This document shows, one piece after another, positions 8,461 through 16,401 of a DNA stretch of 64,000 bases. This DNA is from Novosphingobium clariflavum (GTDB lineage: Bacteria; Pseudomonadota; Alphaproteobacteria; Sphingomonadales; Sphingomonadaceae): positions 1 to 64,000 of the forward strand of contig NZ_JAPCWC010000016.1 in NCBI RefSeq assembly GCF_026420865.1, written 5' to 3'. A model generated the notes under the pieces. The model was not told the DNA's origin and ran no database searches. It was given only the letters and a program-made list of their open reading frames with translations. How positions within the stretch are numbered: position 1 is the first letter of the stretch; every line of letters begins with the position of its first letter. Made by a program: the position numbers and the translations under genes.

Positions 8461-9522
8461 GTGTCTATCTACGAAGAAAAGCGCGGCGGCGTCCCCACGG
8501 GTCGCTACCGCGTCGAAGTGACGGTCAACGGACAGCGACGACGAAAGAACGCCACCAGCCTGTCCGAAGCCAGACGCTTCCAGAATGAACTGACTGCTCA
8601 ACTGAGCAACTCCCCGCCTCCCAAATGCCCCTCCCCGAAACCTGAAGCTCCAAAGCTCCCCACGCTGGCGGAAGCCCGCAAGAGAGCTGAGGGAATCCTA
8701 TGGTTCGGACAGTCCACCGAGCTTGAGAGCTTCCGAAAGCTGGATCGTATTATCTCCGTATGGGGAGACGACATGGCGGTGGATGCCATCGACAGCAACA
8801 AGGTGGACGACCTGATCGCCACCCTACGCTCCGAAGGTCGTAAGGGTCGCCGGAAGGGGGCCATGAGTGAAGCCACTCTCAACCGCTACCTCTCGACCGT
8901 GAGTGCCTTCCTCAAGTTCTGCAAGCGCAGGGACCTGAGGCAGAAGGTTCTTCCCGAGCTTGAGTGGCGAGACGAGGACGAAGGCCGCATCCGCTGGCTG
9001 ACGTATGACGAGGAAGACACTCTCTTGGAGCTGCTCCCGAAGCCATACGACACGATGGTCTACATCGCGATTCGGACAGGGCTTCGAGTCTCTGAGCTGA
9101 TCGAGCTGACGGAGGAACAGGTGACGCCCGAATGGGTCTACCTGTGGGGCACAGGAACCAAGAGCGGGAAGTCTCGAAGCGTCCCAATCAACAAGGAGCT
9201 TTACGACCTATTGATGCCTCTCGTCTCCGAGGACGGGAACATGCCTGACTACTGGCAGCTCAGGAACGAATGGGACAAGGCGCGGGCGAAGATGGGACTG
9301 TCCTCGGACAGCAGCTTCGTATTCCACACTTGTAGACATTCCTACGCTACGAGGGCTGTGCAGGCTGGCGTGAATATCCGAGTGTTGCAGAAGATCATGG
9401 GTCACTCCGCAATCCAAACGACCCTCAGGTATGCTCACGTTGACGACGACACCGTGAAGACCGCAGGGCTTTCCGCCCTCAATTTCCATAGCCAGCGCAA
9501 GCTCGAATCGAGTCGCGCATAA
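8461..9522 (+). CDS. tyrosine-family phage integrase
   Basis: A 353-residue site-specific recombinase. The N-terminal part holds an arm-binding/SAM-like region (about 65-160) and the C-terminal part the catalytic domain with R209 (TGLRVSEL), H289 and R292 (HTCRHSYATR), H315 (GHSAIQTTLRYAH) and the nucleophile Y324. I chose GTG 8461 because AAGGAGG lies at 8449-8455, five bases upstream; an in-frame ATG at 8443 would place the Shine-Dalgarno inside the gene. The adjacent tRNA-Cys fragment is its likely target. The catalytic set is complete, so the enzyme may be active. Confidence 0.9.
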   Translation: MSIYEEKRGGVPTGRYRVEVTVNGQRRRKNATSLSEARRFQNELTAQLSNSPPPKCPSPKPEAPKLPTLAEARKRAEGILWFGQSTELESFRKLDRIISVWGDDMAVDAIDSNKVDDLIATLRSEGRKGRRKGAMSEATLNRYLSTVSAFLKFCKRRDLRQKVLPELEWRDEDEGRIRWLTYDEEDTLLELLPKPYDTMVYIAIRTGLRVSELIELTEEQVTPEWVYLWGTGTKSGKSRSVPINKELYDLLMPLVSEDGNMPDYWQLRNEWDKARAKMGLSSDSSFVFHTCRHSYATRAVQAGVNIRVLQKIMGHSAIQTTLRYAHVDDDTVKTAGLSALNFHSQRKLESSRA

Positions 9523-9614
9523 ACCTCAGATTGCCCGCACCCTGAACAGAGGGGAGCGCCTTCAAACCCGTGCAATAGGGTCAATCCCGATGATACGGAG
9601 TGTCTCCCCAGCGA

Positions 9615-9660
9615 GACTGCAAATCCGTGCACGCCGGTTCGATTCCGGCTCGGGCCTCCA
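9615..9660 (+). other. right attachment site: displaced 3' end of tRNA-Cys
   Basis: These 46 bases hold the anticodon loop CTGCAAA (anticodon GCA, Cys), a perfect T-arm (GCCGG-TTCGATT-CCGGC), the acceptor strand TCGGGCC, the discriminator T and CCA. The upstream 5' half does not pair: only two of five anticodon-stem pairs form. It is therefore the original 3' tRNA fragment left at the far side when the phage integrated. The intact, reconstituted tRNA-Cys gene is expected left of the window. Confidence 0.75.
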
Positions 9661-10240
9661 TTTTCGCGCGCCGGACATCCCATCCGGCATCATGCGAAAC
9701 GATGCGGCCTTGCAGCCTGTCATCAGCGCAGCACGCTCCGGTGGATTTCCCCTGTAATTTCGTGTCTCCCGCGCAGCGGTGAACGGGCATGGCCGCGGCC
9801 TGTCGGCGCCCTTACATGGTCGTCGCCCGTCATTGCTCCCCTGGCCCGATCGCCGCGCTCCCCAGCGGCACCGCCTCCGCTCCTGCGCGCGCCCTGCACC
9901 CGCTCAGCCGCATGCCCGGTTCACACCGCCCGACAGGTCGTTTCTGGCCGGGTCCACCCTGCCCCGCAAAAGCCTGAAAACCGCCATGGGGAAAACCCCC
10001 ATACTCCAAGTTAACCATCTAATTTTTCGCAGTTTTACGGGGATTTCGGCACTCAGGAATGCCCATACGGGAAATCCCTTAGTTGGTCGTACAGTATACG
10101 AAAGCCATGGGTTGGAGGGCAAAAGGTCGCATACGCCCAAGTCGCCAGGAACTCCCGAAAATCCCGATGCCCCTCACCGGGCAGGCCGAAGATCGGGCTC
10201 CTCGTGACCGGAAGACGTCACTGGAACAATTCTTGAGAGA
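9661..10240. other. 580 bases without a convincing gene
   Basis: The open frames here lack family resemblance and sensible composition on both strands. Visible structures are a GCCGGA/TCCGGC hairpin just after the tRNA fragment (near 9670-9690), an ATGGGG-AAAAC-CCCCAT hairpin near 9985-10001, an AT-rich stretch at 10010-10035, and a perfect 8-bp inverted repeat GGGATTTC (10040-10047) / GAAATCCC (10071-10078). These may be regulatory or part of a small RNA; nothing proves either. Confidence 0.5.
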
Positions 10241-10555
10241 TTGATGACAGAGAATTTTCCTTCGGGGCGCACGGAAAACACTGAAAACAATGCAATGTCG
10301 CAAATTGAATATCGGTTTTCATTAAAGCTGAGGGTGGATTCGCCCAATCAACTCTGGAACGCCGCGGCAGCGCGGTGCCGGACCCTGCCCGGCATTTGCG
10401 AGGACGATGTGAGCGACATGATCGGTCCCGTCGACGATCCCTCGATCATGGATTGCCTGATGGTTCTGGCCTTGCCCGACCAGGTACCCGGCTGCACCCG
10501 CCTCGACGCGGACCTGTGCAGCGATGTGCCGCCCTGGCAGGCCCCGCGCCATTAG
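10241..10555 (+). CDS. hypothetical protein, up to 104 aa
   Basis: From codon 19 onward (MSQIEYRFSLKLRVDSP, start at 10295) the frame shows host-like codon use with GC-rich third positions, and ends at a TAG that overlaps the edge of a dispersed repeat. The first 18 codons are AT-rich and look non-coding, but only the upstream ATGs at 10241/10244 have a weak purine-rich site. The product is small, Cys-containing and acidic, with no signal peptide. No family was recognised. It lies between the prophage junction and the flagellar cluster. Confidence 0.5.
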   Translation: MMTENFPSGRTENTENNAMSQIEYRFSLKLRVDSPNQLWNAAAARCRTLPGICEDDVSDMIGPVDDPSIMDCLMVLALPDQVPGCTRLDADLCSDVPPWQAPRH

Positions 10556-10658
10556 AGCGTCTTCCAATCAGGTGGAATCACCTGATGACTCGGAAAACGC
10601 GTAAAACCAAAATCTTAGCGCAGTTTATCCGATGCGGTCGGATCGGAAACTGCTCTAA
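10552..10658. repeat. dispersed palindromic intergenic element (TTAGAGC...GCTCTAA)
   Basis: The element is bounded by TTAGAGC (10552-10558) and GCTCTAA (10652-10658). It contains two hairpins, CAGGTGGAATCACCTG and ATCCGATGCGGTCGGAT, and the internal block CTCGGAAAACGCG. From memory, sequences of this form (AGAGC-hairpin-GGAAAACGCG-AAA-CTTAGAGC) are a common intergenic repeat in alphaproteobacterial genomes. It covers the stop codon of the upstream small gene. Confidence 0.65.
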
Positions 10659-10977
10659 GCGGGACCGGCTGGCCGACGACCGCCGCCCGCTCGCGGCGCT
10701 CCCCGAGCGCGCCCCTGCGCCGCATGAATCCGCACACTCAGGGGCAGGACCCGCCCGCCCCGCCCCTGACTGGCCAGACCGGCGCGGCGGCACCACCGGA
10801 CCAACCTTGCCGGACTGATGAAAATCTGCGTGCCTGCGCCGCCACCTCCGCGCTCTCGGCGCAGGAGGATCTCGCCCGCTCGCAGGCCGCTTCGAGACGT
10901 GCCGCGCGATGGGGCGAGACCGGCCCGAAAAATACCCTCGAGGGGCATTTCCCGGGCGATCAGGCCCCTCGCCGCAA
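10659..10977. other. intergenic region downstream of flgD
   Basis: About 320 bases with no gene I can support. Near 10930-10950 the - strand reads AAATGCCC-CTCGA-GGGTATTT followed by a few T, a weak candidate terminator for the flgD-side operon. Confidence 0.4.
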
Positions 10978-11643
10978 TCAGATGTCGCTGCTGGTCGCGG
11001 CCAGCGCGACGAGGCCGTCCACCGACATGCGGATGCCGTTGACGCCGAGCATGATCGTCGAGCCGTCGGTCACCACGTCGGAAACCCGGGCCACCGAATT
11101 GATCGTGGTATCGAGCGTGTTGCCGGCCGCGTCGGTCGCGGTGACGGCCAGCGTATAGGCGCCGCTGGCGGCCGTGGTGCCGTCCGCCTTGGTCCCGTCC
11201 CACTGGTACTCGCCCTGCGCGGTGGGATCGAGCGTCACCGTCTGCACGACCTTGCCATTGGCATCGGAAATCGTGGCGGTCACCGAAGCCGGCGTGCCAT
11301 TGACGTAGTAGGTCCAGTGGGCGGGATCGTCGCCGAGGCCGGCCACCGCGGAATCGAAGCGCGCATCCTTGCCGATGAAGCTCGAATACTGCGCCATCTG
11401 CGAGGAGGTCAGCTGCGAGAGGATGTCGGTCAGCGTGCCGTTCTGCTGGATCTGCTGCTCGACCTGCGAATACTGCACCAGCTGCTGGGTATATTCCGAG
11501 GTGTCCGTCGGGTTGAGCGGATCCTGGTTGGTCATCTGCGTGGTCAGCAGCTTCAGGAACAGGTTGTAGTCCGAAAGCAGGCTGGTGCTCGCCGCCGTGG
11601 TGCTGTCGCTCGACGACGACGAAGTGCTGGAGACTGTGGTCAT
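10978..11643 (-). CDS. flgD: flagellar hook-capping protein FlgD
   Basis: A 221-residue protein with the conserved FlgD N-terminal block FLKLLTTQMTNQDPLNPTDTS (about residues 29-49) and QLVQYSQVEQQIQ, then a C-terminal Ig/tudor-like beta region containing the GEYQWDGTKADG motif typical of FlgD. FlgD caps the growing hook and guides FlgE polymerisation outside the cell, and is exported by the flagellar type III system. It lies 14 bases after fliK in the same direction, and hook-length control and hook capping are functionally linked. The Ser/Thr-rich N-terminus is normal for an exported subunit. Confidence 0.93.
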   Translation of the reverse strand: MTTVSSTSSSSSDSTTAASTSLLSDYNLFLKLLTTQMTNQDPLNPTDTSEYTQQLVQYSQVEQQIQQNGTLTDILSQLTSSQMAQYSSFIGKDARFDSAVAGLGDDPAHWTYYVNGTPASVTATISDANGKVVQTVTLDPTAQGEYQWDGTKADGTTAASGAYTLAVTATDAAGNTLDTTINSVARVSDVVTDGSTIMLGVNGIRMSVDGLVALAATSSDI

Positions 11644-11657
11644 GTTCTATGGATGTC

Positions 11658-13223
11658 CTATGCCATGAGATCGACGTGGCCGCTGCTCCTGAGCGACCGG
11701 TAGACCGGGTCGTCGCCCCCGCCAAAACTATCGGCGAAGCCGGAGGCAGCCTGCCCCTGCGCGCCTTGTCCGCCCTGCCAGCGCGAGTTGCCGTTCTGGC
11801 CGCCATCCTGGCCGCCACCCGCACGCGTATCGAAGCGCAGAGACTGGCCGTCCGCGCGGATGCCGGCATCGGCCAGCGCCCGGTTGAGATCGGTGCTTTC
11901 ACGGCGGAGCATCTCGGCCGCGGTGGAACTGTCCGCCGACATCACCGCGCGCAGCACGCCGTCGTGGTCGAACGACAGGCGCACGTCGATACGGCCCATG
12001 TGGCGCGGATCGAGCTTGATCAGCAGGTCGTTGCCGCCGGCATCGAGCGCACGCGCGATCTGCACGCCCATGTCGGTGCCGAACTGGCCTTCCTGCACGG
12101 TGACCGAAGCGCTCTGCGGGCTCGCCGTCGTGCTGGCCGGATAAGGCAGCGCCGCCGGGCGGCTGGCGACCGGGGCGAAAGTCTGGGTGAGCACGGGGCT
12201 GGAGAGCGCGGCCGTCTCGCCGCGCGCGGAACCCGCATCGGCAAGCGCGGTGCCTGCCTCGTGCGAGGCATTGCCGGTGGTGTGCGCCGTTGTAGCCTCG
12301 CCCGCATCCTTGCCTTGCGTCGAGGCCGTGGAGGCCGTGGCGGCGGGGGAAAATGCGGTGTGCCTTGCAGTCTCGCCCTTCCCGCTCGCCGCAAGCGCCG
12401 GGGTGGAAACGGTATCTGCCTTGCCCCCCTCTTCAGCGGGTTCGGACGCGGCGGAACCATCACCGCCAGCTTGCGCGGCGGTGGCCAGCAGCGCCTGCGC
12501 GGCTGCCGTCGGCGAAGCAGGGTCGGCTGGTGCGGCCGACTGAGCGACGACCGGAAGCGCTTGCTGCGCCGCATCGGCAAGCGCGGCATCCGCGATGCGA
12601 GCATCGGTTTCACCGCTGCTCTTGGCGCCTTGCGCATCTTTCGTTTTGGCGGCGCCCTTGGCGGCATTGCCCTCGCCATCCTGCACTGTGGCAACGGCAA
12701 CTTGCGGCAGTGCGTCCTGTTCGGCCCCGGCAGGCTGCACGGCCGCGGGCTTGTGCGCCGCGAGGTCGACCGGCTTGACGACGGGCGCTCCCTGCGCGGT
12801 TGCAGCCGCCTCCGGGAAAGCGGCGGCGAAAGTGGCCGCGGCGATCGAAATCGCCGGGTCGGCCACCGTCCCATCGCCTTCGGCGGGCGGAACGATCGCT
12901 TCGGCACCGGGATCGAGCGGCGCGGCTTCGCCATTCGTGCCGGCAGTGGCTTCCTCCAGCAGTGCCCCGAACGTCGGGGTGGAGCTTTCGTCCGCCGTCC
13001 TTGCGTCGCTATTCGCCGCGCCCGCAGTGGAATTCGTCTTTCCCGATGCCTTGGTCCCGGCAGCACCCGCAGTGCCCGCCTTGCCCGCAGTGCCCGCCTT
13101 GCCGGCTCCCGTGGTCGAGGCCTCCGCGGTGCGCACCGTGCCGGGCGCGCTGGCAGCCGGGGCAGCAGATGCCGCCGCCGCCGGAGCCGTCATCGGAAAC
13201 ACCGCATTCATGGAAATCGTCAT
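11658..13223 (-). CDS. fliK: flagellar hook-length control protein FliK
   Basis: A 521-residue protein with a long low-complexity Ala/Gly/Thr-rich N-terminal part (to about residue 365) and a conserved C-terminal domain around LIKLDPRHMGRIDVRLSFDHDG and LNRALADAGIRADG, which matches the FliK C-terminal domain. FliK acts as a ruler and signals FlhB to switch export specificity from hook to filament subunits. Two nearby starts exist (13223 and 13211). The gene sits 93 bases after flhA and 14 before flgD. The repetitive DNA gives long false frames on the opposite strand. Confidence 0.88.
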   Translation of the reverse strand: MTISMNAVFPMTAPAAAASAAPAASAPGTVRTAEASTTGAGKAGTAGKAGTAGAAGTKASGKTNSTAGAANSDARTADESSTPTFGALLEEATAGTNGEAAPLDPGAEAIVPPAEGDGTVADPAISIAAATFAAAFPEAAATAQGAPVVKPVDLAAHKPAAVQPAGAEQDALPQVAVATVQDGEGNAAKGAAKTKDAQGAKSSGETDARIADAALADAAQQALPVVAQSAAPADPASPTAAAQALLATAAQAGGDGSAASEPAEEGGKADTVSTPALAASGKGETARHTAFSPAATASTASTQGKDAGEATTAHTTGNASHEAGTALADAGSARGETAALSSPVLTQTFAPVASRPAALPYPASTTASPQSASVTVQEGQFGTDMGVQIARALDAGGNDLLIKLDPRHMGRIDVRLSFDHDGVLRAVMSADSSTAAEMLRRESTDLNRALADAGIRADGQSLRFDTRAGGGQDGGQNGNSRWQGGQGAQGQAASGFADSFGGGDDPVYRSLRSSGHVDLMA

Positions 13224-13316
13224 CTGTCGCTACCCTTGCCGGTATCGTCCGGCCCAGATCTCATCATAGAGGGATTGCAGCCCTCCCGGTCCCGCAAGCC
13301 TGTGCAAACTGCCGGT

Positions 13317-15425
13317 TCAGCCAATCGTCCCGAGCGTGCGCAGGCGCGCGCGGGGATGGATCTCGTTCTGCGAGAGCACCACCGTGGCCGGTCGCACCCG
13401 CTCGATGATCGAGCGCACGAAGGGGCGCAGCGGCGGGCTGGTCAGCAGGCAGGGGATCTCGCCCTGCGCGGCAAACCGGTCGTAGGCCTCGCGCACGGCG
13501 GCGATGAAGGCCTGGAGGTGCGAGGGCGCCATCGCCAGGTGGCGTTCGTCGCCCTGGCCGACGATCGCCTCGCTGAAGGCCTCGTCCCATTCGCCGCCCA
13601 GCGTGACGATCGGGATCGTGCCGTCGAGGGTCTGCTGGGCGGAAATCTGGCGGGCGAGGCGCGCACGCACATGCTCGGTCACTTGCGTGAGGTTGCTGGT
13701 CATCGCCGTCGCCTCGGCAATGCCCTCGAGGATCGTCGGCACGTCGCGGATCGAGACGCCTTCGGACAGCAGGTTCTGCAGGATGCGCTGCACGCCCGAG
13801 ATCGAGATCTTGGCCGGGATCAGGTCGGCGATCAGCTTCTCGGTGTCCTTGTGTACCTCGTTGAGCAGCTTCTGCGTCTCGGTATAGGAGAGCAGGTCGG
13901 CGATGTTGTCCTTGACGATCTCGGTGAGGTGCGTGGTGACGACGGTGCCGCAGTCGACCACGGTGAGCCCCCGGAAACCGGCCTCGTCGCGCATCTCGCG
14001 GTCGATCCACAGCGCCGGAAGCTGGAACACCGGCTCCTTGGTCGGCTCGCCGCGCAGGCCGGTTTCCTGGCCCGAGGCGTTGATCAGCAGGAGCTTGCCG
14101 ATGCGCAGTTCGCCGCGCGCGATCTCGGTCTCCTTGACGAAGACGATGTATTCGTTGGGCTGCAGCGCCATGTTGTCGAGAATGCGCACCGAGGGCAGCA
14201 CGAAGCCGTAGTCGGTCGCCATCTGGCGGCGCAGCGCCTTGACCTGATCGTCGAGGCGCGGCTCGGCGGTGGCATCGTTGATCAGCGGCAGCAGCCCGTA
14301 GCCGAGTTCGATGCGCAGCGCGTCGATGGCGAGCGTGCGGGCGATGGGTTCCTCGGCGGCAGCGGCCTCGCGCTGCCTGGCCTGGGCGGCTTCCATGTTC
14401 TCGCGGATGGTCTCCGCCTCGGCCTTTTTGGTCATCGTCCAGGCCGCCCAGCCGCACAGGCCGGCGAGCGAGGCGAAGGGGAAGAACGGCAGGCCGGGAA
14501 CCAGCGACAGCGCCCCCATCAGCACCGCGACGATGCCGAAGGCCTTGGGATAACGGCCAAGCTGCTCACCCAGCGCCGCGCCGGTCTTGCCGGTGACGCC
14601 GCCCTTGGAGACCAGCAGGCCCGCCGCGGTGGAGACGATCAGCGCCGGGATCTGGCTGACCAGGCCGTCGCCGACGGTCAGGATCGTGTAGGTCTTGAAG
14701 GCTTCGGCAAACGGCACGCCGTGAATGGCGACACCGATGATCAGGCCGACAACCACGTTGATGCCGGTGATCAGCAGGCCCGCGACGGCATCGCCCTTCA
14801 CGAACTTCGAGGCACCGTCCATCGCGCCGTAGAAGCCGCTCTCGGCCTCGATCTCGGCGCGGCGGTCGCGCGCCTGGGCTTCGGTGATGGTGCCGGCATT
14901 GAGGTCGGCGTCGATCGCCATCTGCTTGCCGGGCATGGCATCGAGGCTGAAGCGCGCCGCCACTTCGGCAATGCGGCCCGCACCCTTGGTGATGACCACG
15001 AAGTTGATGACGATGAGGATCGCGAAGATGGTGAGGCCGATCACCGTCTCGCCGCCCATCAGGAACTCGCCGAAGGCCGCGATCACCCCGCCCGCCGCAT
15101 GATGGCCCTCATGCCCGTGGCCGAGGATCAGGCGGGTCGAGGCCAGGTTCAGGCCGAGGCGCATCATCGTCACGATCAGCAGGATCGTCGGGAAGCTCGA
15201 CAGCTGGAGCGGCTTCTCGATGAACAGCGCCGTCATCAGGATCAGCACCGAGGCGGTGATCGAGAGCGCCAGACCCATGTCGAGCATCCAGCCGGGCATC
15301 GGCAGGATGAGCATGGCGATGATCGCGGTGACGCCGATCGCCAGCGCCAGGTCGCGGCTCGGCCCCAGGCGGTTCAGGAATTGCTCGAGCTTGGCAGGAA
15401 GACCGGAGCGGCCAACGGCATTCAT
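13317..15425 (-). CDS. flhA: flagellar export gate protein FlhA
   Basis: A 702-residue inner-membrane protein. The N-terminal half has about eight membrane helices; the conserved FHIPEP-type loop is seen as RFSLDAMPGKQMAIDADLNAG near residues 155-175. The large cytoplasmic C-terminal domain (from about 345) includes PALWIDRE and the ring-forming domains. FlhA is the nonameric gate that docks chaperone-substrate complexes of the flagellar type III apparatus. Length is normal for the family. It follows the flbD-like gene by 84 bases, the same neighbourhood as in Caulobacter. Confidence 0.95.
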   Translation of the reverse strand: MNAVGRSGLPAKLEQFLNRLGPSRDLALAIGVTAIIAMLILPMPGWMLDMGLALSITASVLILMTALFIEKPLQLSSFPTILLIVTMMRLGLNLASTRLILGHGHEGHHAAGGVIAAFGEFLMGGETVIGLTIFAILIVINFVVITKGAGRIAEVAARFSLDAMPGKQMAIDADLNAGTITEAQARDRRAEIEAESGFYGAMDGASKFVKGDAVAGLLITGINVVVGLIIGVAIHGVPFAEAFKTYTILTVGDGLVSQIPALIVSTAAGLLVSKGGVTGKTGAALGEQLGRYPKAFGIVAVLMGALSLVPGLPFFPFASLAGLCGWAAWTMTKKAEAETIRENMEAAQARQREAAAAEEPIARTLAIDALRIELGYGLLPLINDATAEPRLDDQVKALRRQMATDYGFVLPSVRILDNMALQPNEYIVFVKETEIARGELRIGKLLLINASGQETGLRGEPTKEPVFQLPALWIDREMRDEAGFRGLTVVDCGTVVTTHLTEIVKDNIADLLSYTETQKLLNEVHKDTEKLIADLIPAKISISGVQRILQNLLSEGVSIRDVPTILEGIAEATAMTSNLTQVTEHVRARLARQISAQQTLDGTIPIVTLGGEWDEAFSEAIVGQGDERHLAMAPSHLQAFIAAVREAYDRFAAQGEIPCLLTSPPLRPFVRSIIERVRPATVVLSQNEIHPRARLRTLGTIG

Positions 15426-15509
15426 CGCATCACCATGCTTGGGAGAAGGAAGGGAACGCGGGCCGCGGTTCGGCCCGGCCGCCTGTCAGGCAGCGAATTT
15501 CGCCGGCGG

Positions 15510-16031
15510 TCAGTGCCGCACGAGCGCAGGCGGCAGCGCCTGCCCGTCGGCCAGGAACGTGCGCAGCTTGTTGCGCATCGTGCGCACCGAGATGCCCAGC
15601 ATCGAGGCCGCGCTGGTGCGGTTGCCTGCGCAGCGTTCGAGTGTCTGCAGGATCAGCTCGCGCTCGACATGGTCGACACTGTGGCCGACCAGCCCGCTGA
15701 CCGCGCGGCGGAACGGCGGCTTGCCGGCGCGCTCCCCGCGCAGCCGCGCCACCACATCGGCCATGTCCACCGCAAGCTCGACCACGGTGACGTCGCCGCC
15801 GCCGCGCCAGCTCTCGCGGATCGCCATGCCCGGAGTGCCGACCGAGATGCTCGCGGCCGATCCGCGCACCATTTCCACCGCCAGCCCCATCGTCGGGCCG
15901 AGTTCACCGACCAGCATGAGCCGCGTGGTGGCGCTGTCCGCCTCGCCGCGGACGACGTCGCCGACCGGCTCTTCCGGCAGGCTGTCGAGCTCCGTCTCCG
16001 GGCCGGTTTCAAGGGCGCGGCCGGGGTTCAT
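15510..16031 (-). CDS. FlbD-like Fis-type regulator without AAA+ domain
   Basis: A 173-residue protein with a C-terminal Fis-type helix-turn-helix (residues about 124-165: VERELILQTLERCAGNRTSAASMLGISVRTMRNKL), which is the DNA-binding end of NtrC/FlbD-family proteins. The N-terminal 110 residues have a compact fold resembling the degenerate N-terminus of FlbD, but there is no Walker A, no GAFTGA loop and no sigma-54 activation domain. The gene overlaps fliN (ATGA) and precedes flhA, as flbD does in Caulobacter. It is probably a repressor or architectural regulator of flagellar genes. Confidence 0.7.
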   Translation of the reverse strand: MNPGRALETGPETELDSLPEEPVGDVVRGEADSATTRLMLVGELGPTMGLAVEMVRGSAASISVGTPGMAIRESWRGGGDVTVVELAVDMADVVARLRGERAGKPPFRRAVSGLVGHSVDHVERELILQTLERCAGNRTSAASMLGISVRTMRNKLRTFLADGQALPPALVRH

Positions 16032-16390
16032 CCCTCCTGCCTCACAATTTCGGTGAGCGTGACACCCAGCGTGCTGTCGATCAGCACGACTTCGCCGCGC
16101 GCGATCAGGCGGTTGTTGACAAAGATGTCGACCGGCTCGCCGACGCGGCGGTCGAGTTCGACCACCATGCCCGGCTTCAGCCGCAGCAGTTCGCCGATGT
16201 CCATGCGCGAGCGTCCCAGCACGGCCTGGACCTTGACCGGAACGTCGAACACCGCCTGGAGATCGTCGGGCGTGGGCGGGGTGCCGGGCTTGGTGTTCCA
16301 GCCGCCCATCGCCTCGACCGGCCCGTCCGCGGACTCGTCGTCGTTGAGGAAAGCGGGCGCAAGCTGCCGCGGCTCGAAGTCGTCGCTCAT
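16028..16390 (-). CDS. fliN: flagellar motor switch protein FliN
   Basis: A 120-residue protein with a C-terminal SpoA/FliN domain (about 42-118): VKVQAVLGRSRMDIGELLRLKPGMVVELDRRVGEPVDIFVNNRLIARGEVVLID in segments is typical. FliN forms the lower C-ring with FliM and takes part in rotational switching. I chose ATG 16390 (AAAGG upstream) over ATG 16417, which would overlap the end of fliF by 16 bases. The stop overlaps the flbD-like start. A second, shorter FliN-type gene lies at 32102. Confidence 0.88.
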   Translation of the reverse strand: MSDDFEPRQLAPAFLNDDESADGPVEAMGGWNTKPGTPPTPDDLQAVFDVPVKVQAVLGRSRMDIGELLRLKPGMVVELDRRVGEPVDIFVNNRLIARGEVVLIDSTLGVTLTEIVRQEG

Positions 16391-16401
16391 GAGAGGGCCT
16401 T

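Larger units (their letters stand above)
1..9660 (+). mobile_element. right part of an integrated podovirus-type prophage
   Basis: All genes from the left edge to 9522 lie on the + strand, are tightly packed with ATGA/GTGA overlaps, and have lower GC than the flagellar cluster that follows. The order portal, scaffold-like, capsid, adaptor, fibre-like, holin-like, regulator, integrase is that of a phage late module ending at the attachment site. A tyrosine integrase sits about 90 bases from a 3' tRNA-Cys fragment that closes the element. The left end, with terminase and replication genes, lies outside the window, so completeness cannot be judged. Confidence 0.9.

Noticed and set aside
9588..9660. 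Complete functional tRNA-Cys gene
   Set aside because: The acceptor pairs at only five of seven positions and the anticodon stem at only two of five, so the 5' half is not a working tRNA half.
9779..10207. 142-residue + strand frame in the host junction
   Set aside because: Pro/Arg/His-rich composition with no folded pattern and overlapping open frames on both strands; no support as a gene.
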